A DNA stretch of 64,000 nt from Marthasterias glacialis (lineage: Eukaryota; Echinodermata; Asteroidea; Forcipulatida; Asteriidae), in assembly GCA_911728455.2 (NCBI GenBank), contig OU452229.1:7057854-7121853 (forward strand). Direction: 5' to 3'. The translations under genes were made by a program, and so were the position numbers. Below, piece by piece: positions 49,339 to 61,700 of this stretch. Below the pieces are notes generated by a model. It had not been told where the DNA came from. It worked only from the letters and a program-made list of their open reading frames with translations, and did no database searches. The number at the start of each line of letters is the position of its first letter. Positions within the stretch are counted from its first letter, which is position 1.

Positions 49339-49348
49339 TGGCGCGCCA
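49339..49348. promoter_or_regulatory. TGGCGCGCCA, E2F-like site upstream of ZRANB3
   Basis: A palindromic GC site in otherwise AT-rich DNA 320 bases before the start codon. AAATGGCGCG resembles an E2F element. E2F control would suit a replication-fork factor, but this is an inference from one motif. Confidence 0.3.
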
Positions 49349-49666
49349 CACCGACGTCGTGACCTGGTGTTGTCAAGAGTTTATCGATAAGTTTATTATT
49401 ATTTTTTTTTATAAACAATCCAGCCGTAAAACTTTTATTTATGTTAGTACTGCTAGTACTAGAGTAGTACTGATACAGTAGTCGGTTAATGTCAAAATCG
49501 TGACTCAAAATCCAGTGCTTTTCGAAACGATTTTGAACGTAGAATCCAGATGATCGATTGGTGTGTTGCAGATGATGCAGGAAAAGTCATGTATTGTTGT
49601 AAATGTGAAAAAAATGACAAACTAAAACAAGTATTAGTAAAGTAGAAAACACAAAGGCATCCAAAA

Positions 49667-49794
49667 ATGACAACAAAAGATTTGAACCATGCAAAGAATA
49701 CTGCATTGTTGGAATGTTTACCTAAAGGTCTGTGTGAAAAACTGTTGCCATTCCAGAAGGAGGGTATTGTGTATGCACTTCAAAGAAATGGGAG
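49667..49794 (+). CDS. ZRANB3: ZRANB3 exon 1
   Basis: Residues 1-43, ending [19 protein letters not shown], the family's pre-motif I (Q-motif-like) region. Phase 2 donor GTAAGT. Confidence 0.92.
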
Positions 49795-52700
49795 GTAAGT
49801 AATTAAATTACAAATATTAATTATCTGATTATGATGACTTATTATGAAGAAAATGAAGAACTTGTTTATGTATTTTTAAATGTTATGATCAAGATTTTAA
49901 TAAAAAATATTAAATTTATTAAGAAAACTTTACAAAAAAGGGCAAATGTTTTAAATATTGCCAAATGAACTTTTGAAGACTTTCATCACATCACTCAGTT
50001 TACATGTACTGTAAACTAGTTTTAAGCCAGGAAATTTAGAATGTGACCATACACTCAAAGTTCTACCCCAATAAAATCATATTAGTACCAACTGAACTTA
50101 GAAATCAATACCATCAGTGGGAGTCTTTACACTGGGCCATCACAACACTAGTCATGACTTGTGCTGATGGAATGTTTGTTTATTGTTCAAATCATGACCT
50201 GGTGTATTTACCGAAGTATTAATAATGTATATAATAAATGTCAAAGTAAAAATAAACATACAGACATAACTTCTTTTCCCCCCACATTCTTCCTGCAGGT
50301 GCTTGTTTGGAGATGAAGTAAGTATCACCCTAATACTGGCTTTAATTCTTCATTCAAGCAAAAGTCTGTCAGTTTGTGTCATACCTCATTAAATTTTTAC
50401 TAAACCCATGGAGGCACATGTAGACCTCCATGCAGTGGCATAACCAGACATTTACATACAGGGGTCGGGGGGGGGGGGGCAAGTGGGGCAAAGACATTTT
50501 TTCAGGGTGAACTTTTTTGTCCTGGCCCCAGGCCTGGCAAGATTCTTTTGGCGGAGATGCTGTTTTTTTTTTTCTACAAGGGTTCCACTGGCTATTTAAT
50601 GTATCAAACCATTAATTTTATTTTGCCATTTTTTTGATATCATTTTTATTTTTATATAATTATTTATTTATTTAGTTAGTTAGTTATTTAGTTAGTTATT
50701 TATTTTTTTTTGGGGGGGGAAGTGGGTTTGAATTTGCAATAAATTTTGGAACAAGCAACTTTGTTTGTACATGGTTTTACATTATGAATGACTGGTCAGG
50801 ACACTCGCATGCCTTTAAGTTTCAACTTGAGAGTAAAATTGGTGTCTACAGGTGTCATGTTGCTATAGGCCATTGTAAGTTGCTTGTTGCATGTATATGT
50901 GTGTCGTACTATATGTGTAATTTTTTACAGTGTCCGTCTGGATTGTTCTTTTTCTATGCATAGACAATTTCCCTGTGTATGATCTGTGCACGCTCAGCAG
51001 TGGAATGTCTCGGCGACCTTAACTCCTGTGGTCTGAAATTACACAATGGCATTCTTAAGACGGCTTTCGTTTTCAGGCTGGGGAAACATTTGCTCGTTCA
51101 TATGCATCCGGCACCAACTGGTTGAACATAAAATAGTTGGAAAAAAAATGATCACAAAATAATTATGAATAATAAAACTGACTGTTAATGAAAGCTTTCC
51201 CTGATAAGTAACTGTTCTTATCAGGTTCAGGTTGAGGGAAAACTAACAAAAAGATTTACTTGAATTGAAATGCCCAATTTAAGTTGTTCACTTCAAACTG
51301 AAATACTGTTTTGCGAAGTTGGATTTTGACTTTGAACTTAGTGGAGAGACCCTACCTGTAAGTTGTGGTCAATCAAGTGTGAGAAATTGTCCCTTTTGTT
51401 GGCACACTCCATGTATGCAGTATGCACATACTTTTTAATTTGACTCTGCTATTTTTGTGTAGATGGGTCTCGGCAAAACCATTCAAGCCATCAGCGTTGC
51501 TTACTACTACAAGTCTGAGTGGCCCTTGCTTATTGTGGTACCTTCCTCTATGCGCTATCCATGGATTGAAGAGTTAGAGAAATGGCTGCCTGAGCTTCAA
51601 CCAAATGATATCAATCTGATAACATCTGGAACTGACGTAAGGTACTGCAGATGGATTATATTTATATCATCAGCATGTAAAAAAGAATGTCCTCAAGAAA
51701 TGTTTAGTTTATGCAACTTTAGTTTTATGATTTGTGAGAGTGTTCTTCAGTGCGTAGACATCCTAGAGACATAAATAACGTAGTTTGGTAAACGAGTTAT
51801 TGTGTTAGTATGAATAGGCATTTATACAATTTTGAAGCTTGGTTCTTACATGTATTTCATGATTTCATGTGAATTGTGAAAGTAAAGCATCACAATAGAT
51901 GGGTCGCAACAGACACCATCTTTGATAACAATTTCTATTTTGGCCTGTAGCCGCATCAGGCTCTGTAAATTTCAATGCAGCTTGAGTTGCTTACCAACCA
52001 ATCATGAAAAGAGTTTAGGAAAAGCACACATGTGGCGTGCAGTATTTATGTGTAATGCACAGTTAAGCGCTAAAAATGTGCAGACATTGTCATCAAAGAT
52101 GGTTGATTTTTCCCATTGTTGGCATCATGTTCAACCCATCTTTAAGGAAAAGCTATTGTTTGCATTACAGACAAACTTTTTCATATTTGTACATGTATGA
52201 TCCAGGATGTACATGAATGAACTTCATCACAAGGAGGGTTTTCCTCGATCACATTAATTATATTATCTACCCATTTTTTTCTTTCTTTATTTTCACCTCG
52301 TTCAGAAACATACCCAGTGCCAAGATTTCCATCATTGGTTATGGCTTATTGCGTAATGATAGCAAGACCCTCATTGGAGCCATGACGGAGCAGAAGTTCC
52401 AAGTGGTGATTGTTGATGAGTCACACTACCTGAAGAACAGACAAGCAGCTCGTACCAAGCTTCTCATACCTCTTATACACACTGCTGACAGAGTCATTCT
52501 GCTGACTGGCACACCAGCCTTAGCAAGACCTGCCGAGGTACTCTTCACTTTTCAGGGGTGTAAGAATTCAGCTTTTAAGCTGATTTCAGCTTTTTTTTCA
52601 GACGTTTACTCTGAATTTCAGCTTTTTTGTAAACCGGCTCTGTGCGAAACTATGGGAACTTTATAAATTTCAGTTTTTTGCTAGCTGATTTCAGCTTTTT

Positions 52701-55700
52701 TGTTTGTAGCCATTCACACCCCTGACTTTTATTGTAGACGGTTCTGATCTAGTCCGAGTAACCAGTGTCTGATTTCACAAAGAACTAAAGGCCTTTTCAC
52801 ACAATGAAAAATCTCTGTGTTGGACTTGGGTCCAATCCATGTAAGTTTGACTGACCTTTTCACACTACAACATTTCAATTGACGCATGTAGAGTTCAATC
52901 TGTGTTGAAAGCAACCCTGGTCGGAAGGTTGGTTCAGAGCTCTCGATCCGTGTCGAAAATTCCAACACTTGTCAAAAGCCATAGTGTAAACACTACGGGG
53001 TTCGTTTTTTATCCTAGTTGAGTGAGTGGTACCATCCGCAGTAATGCAATATGGGGGTTTTCCACTGGTAACCCACAAGCTGATTTCACTCAGAGCTAGT
53101 TTGACAGCAGAGCAGACCTAAACCATGTTAAAAATTTTATCGAGTCAACATGGAATTGACCTGTGTAGATTTTGACACGGATCGGACATTGATAGTGTGA
53201 AAAGTCCTTAAAATTCATGAGGAGTGTGCCAACGGATTAGTCTGATTTTTTTTTAGCAAATTGTGATGTCACAATTATACAAATCACTCTTACAATAATG
53301 AAAAGTCATCTCAACATGAATCACAAGCCCTTAATTGAAAACATGCATTCAAATCATTATAAAACCAAAACAGGTATCAAAATAGTCTGACCCCCTGTAT
53401 CCTAATAATGGGAACCTGTAAGTATGTTTTGTTGCAAAGATGGTGGGAGCATTAGAAAGATGATTGGAGCTTGGCATAAAGTTAGGCCATGTTCGAATCG
53501 TCGGCTGCGGCTATGGCTTTGTTACTACCTAGCTATGCAGGGTGTTGCTATGAGCATCCTTCTAGGTCACATGACCATATGACCATCAAGAAGCAGCCAC
53601 AAATTCGGTCATGGCCTTGTAGAGCTTTTATTGTCAAGACGCTAAAAATATTGACCGCTTGAAAGATGTTGACATTATGGCAATTTATCAAAAATAATAT
53701 GAATTACTTATTTGGTTCTACCATAGACCAATGTGTTATAAGCACTGTATACTCTGTGCTTTCCCAAGAGTCCTGTTTGGGAAAACAATCTACAGGCATT
53801 CATTACAATGCAATTATTACATCTTTTAAAATAATATGACTTTTTATTCCTTCACAGCTGTTTACCCAGATTGACAGTGTGAAGAAGGGCATTATGGGTA
53901 GCTGGTCTCAGTTTGCTAAGCGTTACTGTGGTGCTCACTGGAAACACTTTGGCAAGCAGAGAAGATGGGACACAACGTAAGTAGACCTTAACTCTGTCTA
54001 TCACAAACCCATCAAAAATGAACAGCTGGTTCTGTTTCTGTTGGATTAAAATGCCAAGTTCAAGAGCAGCAACAAAAATATTTTTCAGAAAAGTGCTTTC
54101 TCGCATTACTCATTTGTATGACATCATCTGCTAGCAATCCCACTTGTCAAGAAGGCTAATAACGATAATTATAGGCATGAGGATTATTTTTACCAAATTG
54201 GTAGAGAAATTTGTTTGTGAATCTGTTAATGAGCTTGTAAATTTGCCACTTCGTGTTGGTTTCTCTTCATGCTGGATGTCAGATTGCAACATGGCCTTGA
54301 CAAAAGGTAACTCATGGCCAGAGTCTAACACTACTTCTAGCACACTCCACAAACAAACCCAATTAACCCAGGAACCCAGCCGACCCAACCTCAGCTCATA
54401 CACAGACACAGAGTCCAGCATTCTTCAGAAGATGACCAGAGGTTAAACTGGTGGAAACGTCGAGAACAAACTGACTTTTTTCAGAGCCACCGCCGCGACT
54501 CAATAGAGATTTATTACATGATGTTGCCGCAAACCTACCCATAATATCAGAGTCTAATTGTTTGAGCAATCTGTTATTATACAACTGATATACAGATCTG
54601 TCTTTGATTGGTGGAACTAACATCAAGTGACATTCACTATTACTCCCATCCGCATTGCAATCAAAAAGTCATGTTCGCCCATGGGGAATCTATGTAACAG
54701 TTAGTCCGCGTATTGTGCTATTTTAAGCTGTGCCTCAAGTTTGCTTGGAGATAAATTTGTTATCATACGCGTATGGAGTACGGAAAAATATAGCGCGTCT
54801 GTGTCCCAAGGTTGGTGTCTACATGGAGTCATCCATATTGTTTAGTTTTTTTTTCCAGAGCGTGGGGTGGACGAGGAACCATGTTTATTTTTTGTTTATT
54901 GTCAGCAAAGTTCAAGGATCTAAAATAGATCTTGAATGCATTTTGTTTGTGCATGATCATCGCAGAATATAAACACCCTGTGCAATCTGGCTTTTCCATT
55001 TCACTTGGCTTCGCCTCATTAAATGGAATAGTCCATATGTCACCTCATGGTTATCTTTTGTGATAATGAACTCACATGCATTCAGTATTTGTATACTGTC
55101 GACCTAGATCACCTGACGTCATCACAATCATTTTGTTTGCGCCATTTTAGGTGTCAGTGTCCCTGAGTGATATGCAGTGTAATGCTCATTTTAGGCTAAG
55201 CGGCATTTACACGCTGATGAGTTGACTTCCACAGTGGTGAGAGTGGCAGACAGTAGCCCCTTGTGAAGTTGGTGCCAAAGGGGTCAATTTAGAGTTGTTG
55301 TTTTTCTTTGAGTGGGGTAATATCCATGCACATGTAAGCTCTGGGAGTAATTTAGTTTGGGAGAATGAAAAAGGGAAGTTAATTGTAAATAAATGGTGTT
55401 GTGTATTTATTGGTGAAACTGGAATCTGAGCGGAGACTTCGATTGGGTACATTGAGTACACATGTACACGGTGCATAATCATAGACCGATTGCGCGACCA
55501 ATGTTTGCATGTCATCACGTGACCTGTAGTGGGTACTACGTCATCTGAGCTGATGGCATACTACCTGCAAATACATGCCCTGACCGACAAAGTCACATCA
55601 ACAGTCGGCTTTTGGTAATAATAGGACAGATTACTAAGCCCTTTTCTTAAAGTTGTATGTTTTGACATTGATTATAATCACATTGCTGTTGCATAAACTA

Positions 55701-58700
55701 CCAGTATTCTACTACAAAAGAGGTTTATGTTGAGTTATACACTACTGGCGTTGGGCGACTATGTAGCCATCTGCCTGTGATTTTGTTTGTAATGTAAATC
55801 ACTGTGAAAAAAGTAAAGAATGTTGGAAAAGTTAGTATTTATACCTAGCCTTGGGGAATTTCAAATATACAAAGGAATCTTCTTCTTTGGATATTTCAGC
55901 TTCAAAATACTGTGAAATTCTTGTGTTGAAAAGTGTGTGATCATGGTCTTCTGGCCCAAACATTCTGTCATGCAACTAATACAACCACATCGAGAACTTA
56001 GCGTTCCTTGTAGAATTTCCAAGACTTGCTGGAACTGTCCTTATGGGCTTTATTCAGCCACACGAAGGTGTCTGGTACAAACTTTGGAATATTTTTCACA
56101 GATTTTGAAAAAAAAAAACATGGATGGAATAAACAAATGCAACAATCATAATGTACTGTACCACACTTTCCTATGGAGGACATTGTGTTTGTTTATGTTT
56201 ATTACCCACTAAAGGTCATGTATGTGGCTTTGATAGCACAATCGGTGTATTGTATCCCAAGCGGCTTGTACCAAAATGTCAATAGCGACCACAAAAGGCT
56301 GAAAGATTTGACCAAACATCAAGGGTCATATAGTAAAGGTTATTTTCTGAACTGACATTTTCCAATGTTTCCCCTGTTGACATACTACTTGCGTTTTCAA
56401 AAGGAAACAAGATTTTGTTTTAATTCAGATACTTTACTTGAAAAACTGTGTCTAAGAAAACATTATTTAGCCAAGTCAGGCCTCTAAAAGGTTGATAAAA
56501 ACAGAAACTGCAATGAATAGATTATTGTAGGAATACTAGTGGAGCTGCATAAATTTCTAGATTAGTAATTCAATCTATCTTTGTCATTTTGTTGTACTTT
56601 GATCAGAGGAGCAACTAATCTGAGTGAACTGCACACACAGCTGATAGAGAAAGTCATGATCAGAAGAGAAAAGAAAGATGTAAGTTACATAATTCTGTAT
56701 GTCTATGATACTGTCTTGCCTCATTATTGACGGCAGGTATTTGTTGTCAGGAATCCAGTTAATATGTAACAACCCCAGGTCAGTGGTCTAGTCGTTGAGA
56801 CAACTGCTCTAGAATGAAGTTGTTTGAGAAGACTTTGGATTTTTTTTTCAGAAAAGACTAAAACAGGGATTAAGGACAAAATGAGTTAAAAATTGGTTGT
56901 CATTTTTTTTTCACAGGTTTTGAGCCAGCTGCCCCCCAAACGACGACAAAAGGTGCCCTTTGAGTTGGCTGACTCTGCAGAGAAAAAGGTGAAAAAAGAA
57001 GAGAAAGACGGTTGCTGCCTCAGTTAAATATTCTAATGTTGAGTTATTTGATTTGAGAAGCAGAAGAAATTAATAATTCAGGAAAGAACATAAGTTGGAA
57101 CACTGTTAAACCACTTTTACTCGACTGTACAGGGACCACTGCTGTAGGTTTTGCACCACCAGAAATAAAAAAAAAATAAAACAAAACAAAAGTTAGTACT
57201 GCTGTTTGAGCTGTTTTGTGTCAGAACAAGCAGCAGTTTGTTTACTTTTTTTATGGGAATTTAACATGCCAGACTTTTGTCGGACTTTCAGTGGCGTTGT
57301 CAAGGCTGTGATTGGTCAATAAAATGTTAGTAGGCAGGATCAGCCTATTGCCCTGAATACACCAGAATCCAACAGATGTCTTGATTCTTGCACCTTAATC
57401 AGTGCTTGCCATGGGAGTCTTAATGAAGAGCATGAATACAGTCCATCAAAATCAAGAAAAATGTTTTGTGAATATAGCTAATTGTTGTAGTAACAGTGTT
57501 TACAAGTCATGATCACCCTGCTATTCCATTTCTCGTAGGAACTGGAAGAGTGCTGGGTACAACTGGATAAAGTCTTCAACCCCAGAGGAGATGTGGAGGA
57601 ACTAAACAACTCTAGTTTTGAAGTCAAGAGGCTGGCCTCACAGATGTACATATTAACTGGAAAAGCAAAGGTACTGGTCACACGAAAAATGCCCTTTATG
57701 CCCGAACAGAAGGTCACATGCAAAAAACAAAGGCTCTTTTGAAAAAAAGTAGGGCACAACTGTCTTGAAAAAATGGTCGGAAAAAAACGACCAAACTTTC
57801 ACACTCAAGCACTGTACTCAAGCTCTGGTGTTTCTGATCAGCAGAGTGTGGGTTCGATTTATTTTCTAGACACTTGTGGCCCTAACCAAGACATTTAACC
57901 ATTCGGATGGGACATAAAGCCATAGGTCCCGTGTTCAACAAGAACCCAGTACACTTGTTGGTAAGAGAAGGGGTTTGCCCCAGTGTTTTCTTGTACGATT
58001 GGCTGCAGATTGCAACACAGCTTCTTGTAAACCGTTACAAGGTGCTATGTCAATAAATCGGTCTTATATTTGGAGCATAGCTCCTCATACTTTGTCGAAA
58101 ATATGCGCATAAAGGTTCTGCATAGGTACTATGTAAATGTCTCTCGTATTATTATTATTACTGTTAATTTATGGGTACATTGGGTTAGTACTTCTAAAGT
58201 GATCAGGTAAACCAAAATGTGTGTTGTAAATTGTTGTTGATGTTTTTCCTCGTTAGATTGGTGCTGTATGTGAGTACATTAAGATGCTATTACAGAATGA
58301 CGATATGAAGTTCTTAGTTTTTGCACATCATAAGGAGGTATTGACAGCCCTGGCTCAAACTGTTGCAGCTTATACCAAGGAACATCAAAAACAACTCAAA
58401 TATATCAGGATTGACGGAGATGTACCAAGCTCAGAAAGAATGGTAATGTTTATTGGTGTTAGTTTATCTTTCAGTTTGTCATACATCGGTATGAAACTTC
58501 AAAATACCAATAATTCATAAGTGGTCTTGTCAAAATTATTCTGGGACAGATAATCGGAAACATTCCACCGATTTGGATTTTTTGTTGGATCTCCATCGTC
58601 GGGTTCGTTTTCTTTGGTAGACTTTGTTTTCCTCACTGAATGGAACGCAGTTCTCCGATGCATCCCGCTGAGCACTCTGAGGTTTGACTGGCTGATTAGT

Positions 58701-61700
58701 TGTAGTATAAACCAACTTGTGGTTTGGAGTGAGCTGGAAGGTTTGGGATTGTTGGTGCGTTGTGCAGGGACACCAGACCTTGAAATCACAAATCAGTCCT
58801 GTGGAGACCCCCTGCTTCTTTTCCAGTCAACAGTCATCTGAGTCTCTGCGGTTTGTGAACAATTTAACTCCAGAGGAAGCTAGGCACTACTAACTTCTCC
58901 CTTGGTTTGTCCAATAACGTGGTGATTGCAAACAAGGTCAATCAACAGTGGGTAATAAAACTTGTCCTGGACTGTTTTTACCTGTTGGTTTACAAGGTCC
59001 CTAATAAACAAAGATAGTTGGCAACCAAGCAGACCTGGCGTACAGCTACAGTTTCTGCCACTAGAGGGTAAAAATAGTTTAATGACACTCGGCGCTCGGC
59101 CACACGGATGCTTTACACCGCAATTTTGTCCCCGGAGATGCAGCATCAATGGGTGATGACTACCGTATTTTCCTGCGTATAAGGCGCTCGGTGTACAAGG
59201 CGCACTACCCCACAAAGGCCCCATTCAAAACAAATCCTCAACAGATAAGGTGCACATTTGAACATTTGAACAAGAGATCAGTAATGTAAAGTTCTTGACC
59301 TGTGTTCTTTCAATTTTGATTTCTTCCTCAGCATTTGGTGAATCAGTTTCAAAATGACTGTAATACCAGGGTTGCCTTACTGAGCATCCTTGCAGCTGGC
59401 ACGGTAAGTTCTGAGTTATTGCTAATTGCTGACCTTCAAAGCCCTGAACGGAGAGGCCCCATCCTACATTCTTGAGCTACTCCATCCCTATGTACCCACA
59501 TGATTGCTTTGTTCATCCTCTCAAAGTCTCCTTACTCCTACAATACCAAGAACCAAGTCTTATGGCTCCAAATCCTTCTCATGCGCTGCTCAAAAAAAAA
59601 GTTGGAAAGCTCTCCCATTCTTGCTTCGATCAACTGGCTGTCTGAAGAGCTTTAAATCCAGATTCAAATCTTACTTGTTCTACCTTGCTTGTGACTAAAC
59701 TGTGGTTCCAGGCTCCTCTTCAGTTTTGTTTTTGGTTTATTGTTTTTCATTTCTGTACAGCACATCACAATTTATATGTTTTGCGATATACAAGTTTGGC
59801 TTGTTATTACTATTAGTACCCAAATATTTCTAGTGCAAGCCAGGCTGTATTTTTGTTTGAGTATTTATGAGTTTTCATTCTGTGTCTAGGGATTGACTCT
59901 GACGGCTGCCAGCCAGGTCGTATTTGCAGAGTTACACTGGACTCCAGGTATCCTACACCAGTGTGAGGATCGAGCACATCGCATTGGTCAGTTAAATGCT
60001 ATCCATGTACACTATCTGGTGGCCAAGGGAACCATCGATGAATGGATGTGGTCTGCATTATCAAAGAAGGTATGTTTCGTTAATTCAGGGGAATTTAACT
60101 TTTTATATGCATTCAGGTTGGCTCATTGGTTTCTTTCCTACCTTTGAACTCTGTGACCCCGGTTCGAATCCCGGACCAGAGCCTCGCATTTAGATTGAGT
60201 TTTCAGTCCCTCCCATATCTCAAACTGACATTTCTTCATCATGTCCTCTACACAGGTATATTCATACCTACAGATCACAGTGCTAGTAGCTTTTGAGGGT
60301 CCCTTGGTCTTATTACCAGAAAGATATATTAGTATTAAAAAAAATGGACAGTTGCTCCAGGATCTTTCCCTGAAATGATTTATGGGTCCTGCTGTATTTT
60401 TCCAGTAATTTTTTGTTTTCATCTATTGATTTTTCTTTATTAAGTTTTTCTGTTTAACAATCCTAAGTTGGGCTTGGGGTGGGGGAAGAGGCTTGTTCTT
60501 ACACTGACCAACTTAAGGGCTACTCTAACAGTGGGAACAACAAAGGAAACAATTGAAGTACCTTGCTTAATGTTTTCTTTCAACTGAAGAATGTAATTTA
60601 TTTTTAAGTACTTGACATTAATATTTTGTTGCACACTTTATCCTTGATAGGTTAATGTCCTGAGCAGTACCTTGAATGGCAGACTACAGCATCTTAGAAT
60701 GGATGAGAAAGAAAAGGAAGAGGTGGAATTTCTTAAGCAAGCTGCAGCCTGGTTGCCTAGCAACAGAGACTTAGAGGAAGATGATACTTTTTATTTTGCT
60801 CAAAAGGTTTGTACTCATCTTTTTTTAAAAATGATATCAGTGTTTCATTGTTCTAGTGTCCATTCATCTATCATCCGGAAAAATATTGGATAGATGGGTT
60901 GCACATGACGACAACAATGGGAAAAATTTGCCATCTTTGATGACAATGACTATACAGTTTTGAGCACACAACTGTGCGTCACGCGTAAGTACTGCATAAA
61001 CTTTCATAAACTCCTTCCATGATTGGTTGGTAAGCAACTCAAACTGCGTTGAAATTCACAGAGATTGATGTGGCTGCAAGCCAAAATATAAGCTGTCATC
61101 AAAGATGCCGTCTATTGCCACCCATCTATTAAAAGTGGAATACACACATAAACACAAAATGTTTTTTTAGTAACTCTATTCTAAATATTATGTGAACAAA
61201 CCAAAACACTAAAAAGTGTGTTTCATTGTGTTACAAACATTTGAACTATTTTGTATGAATATATATAAGTTAAGTATATTTATCTTGCTTATGGATGTGA
61301 AGATTGGAAGAAAGATTGCAAGTTGCGGATATTTTCTATTTGAAAGTGTATTTAGACAACAACTATCCAATTTGTTGTGTCATTGTAGAAGACTAACTGC
61401 ACAAGTCAAGACATCCGTAGCTTTTTCACTAAAAAGGGGCCGAGTTCGAGGAAGAGAAAGCGCAAGAATCCCACGGAAGAGACTCCACCCTGTCCACCTG
61501 GGGGGAAAAGAAACTTAAACGAGGACAACAGTCAGTTGACAACAGTCATTATTGATGAGGATGAGGATGACTTTAAAGCTGTTAAGACGCACCGCTCATC
61601 CAAAGATGTTTTACCCAAACAACCCAATGCAAATTGCATATCTCCAGATATTCCTATTAAAAACTGTCCAGACACAATTTCTATGTCTGAGGATTGTCAG

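Noticed and set aside
59161-59290. Possible MITE starting CCGTATTTTCCTGCGTATAAGG
   Set aside because: The opening resembles a widespread transposon end, but no matching inverse end or target duplication could be found.
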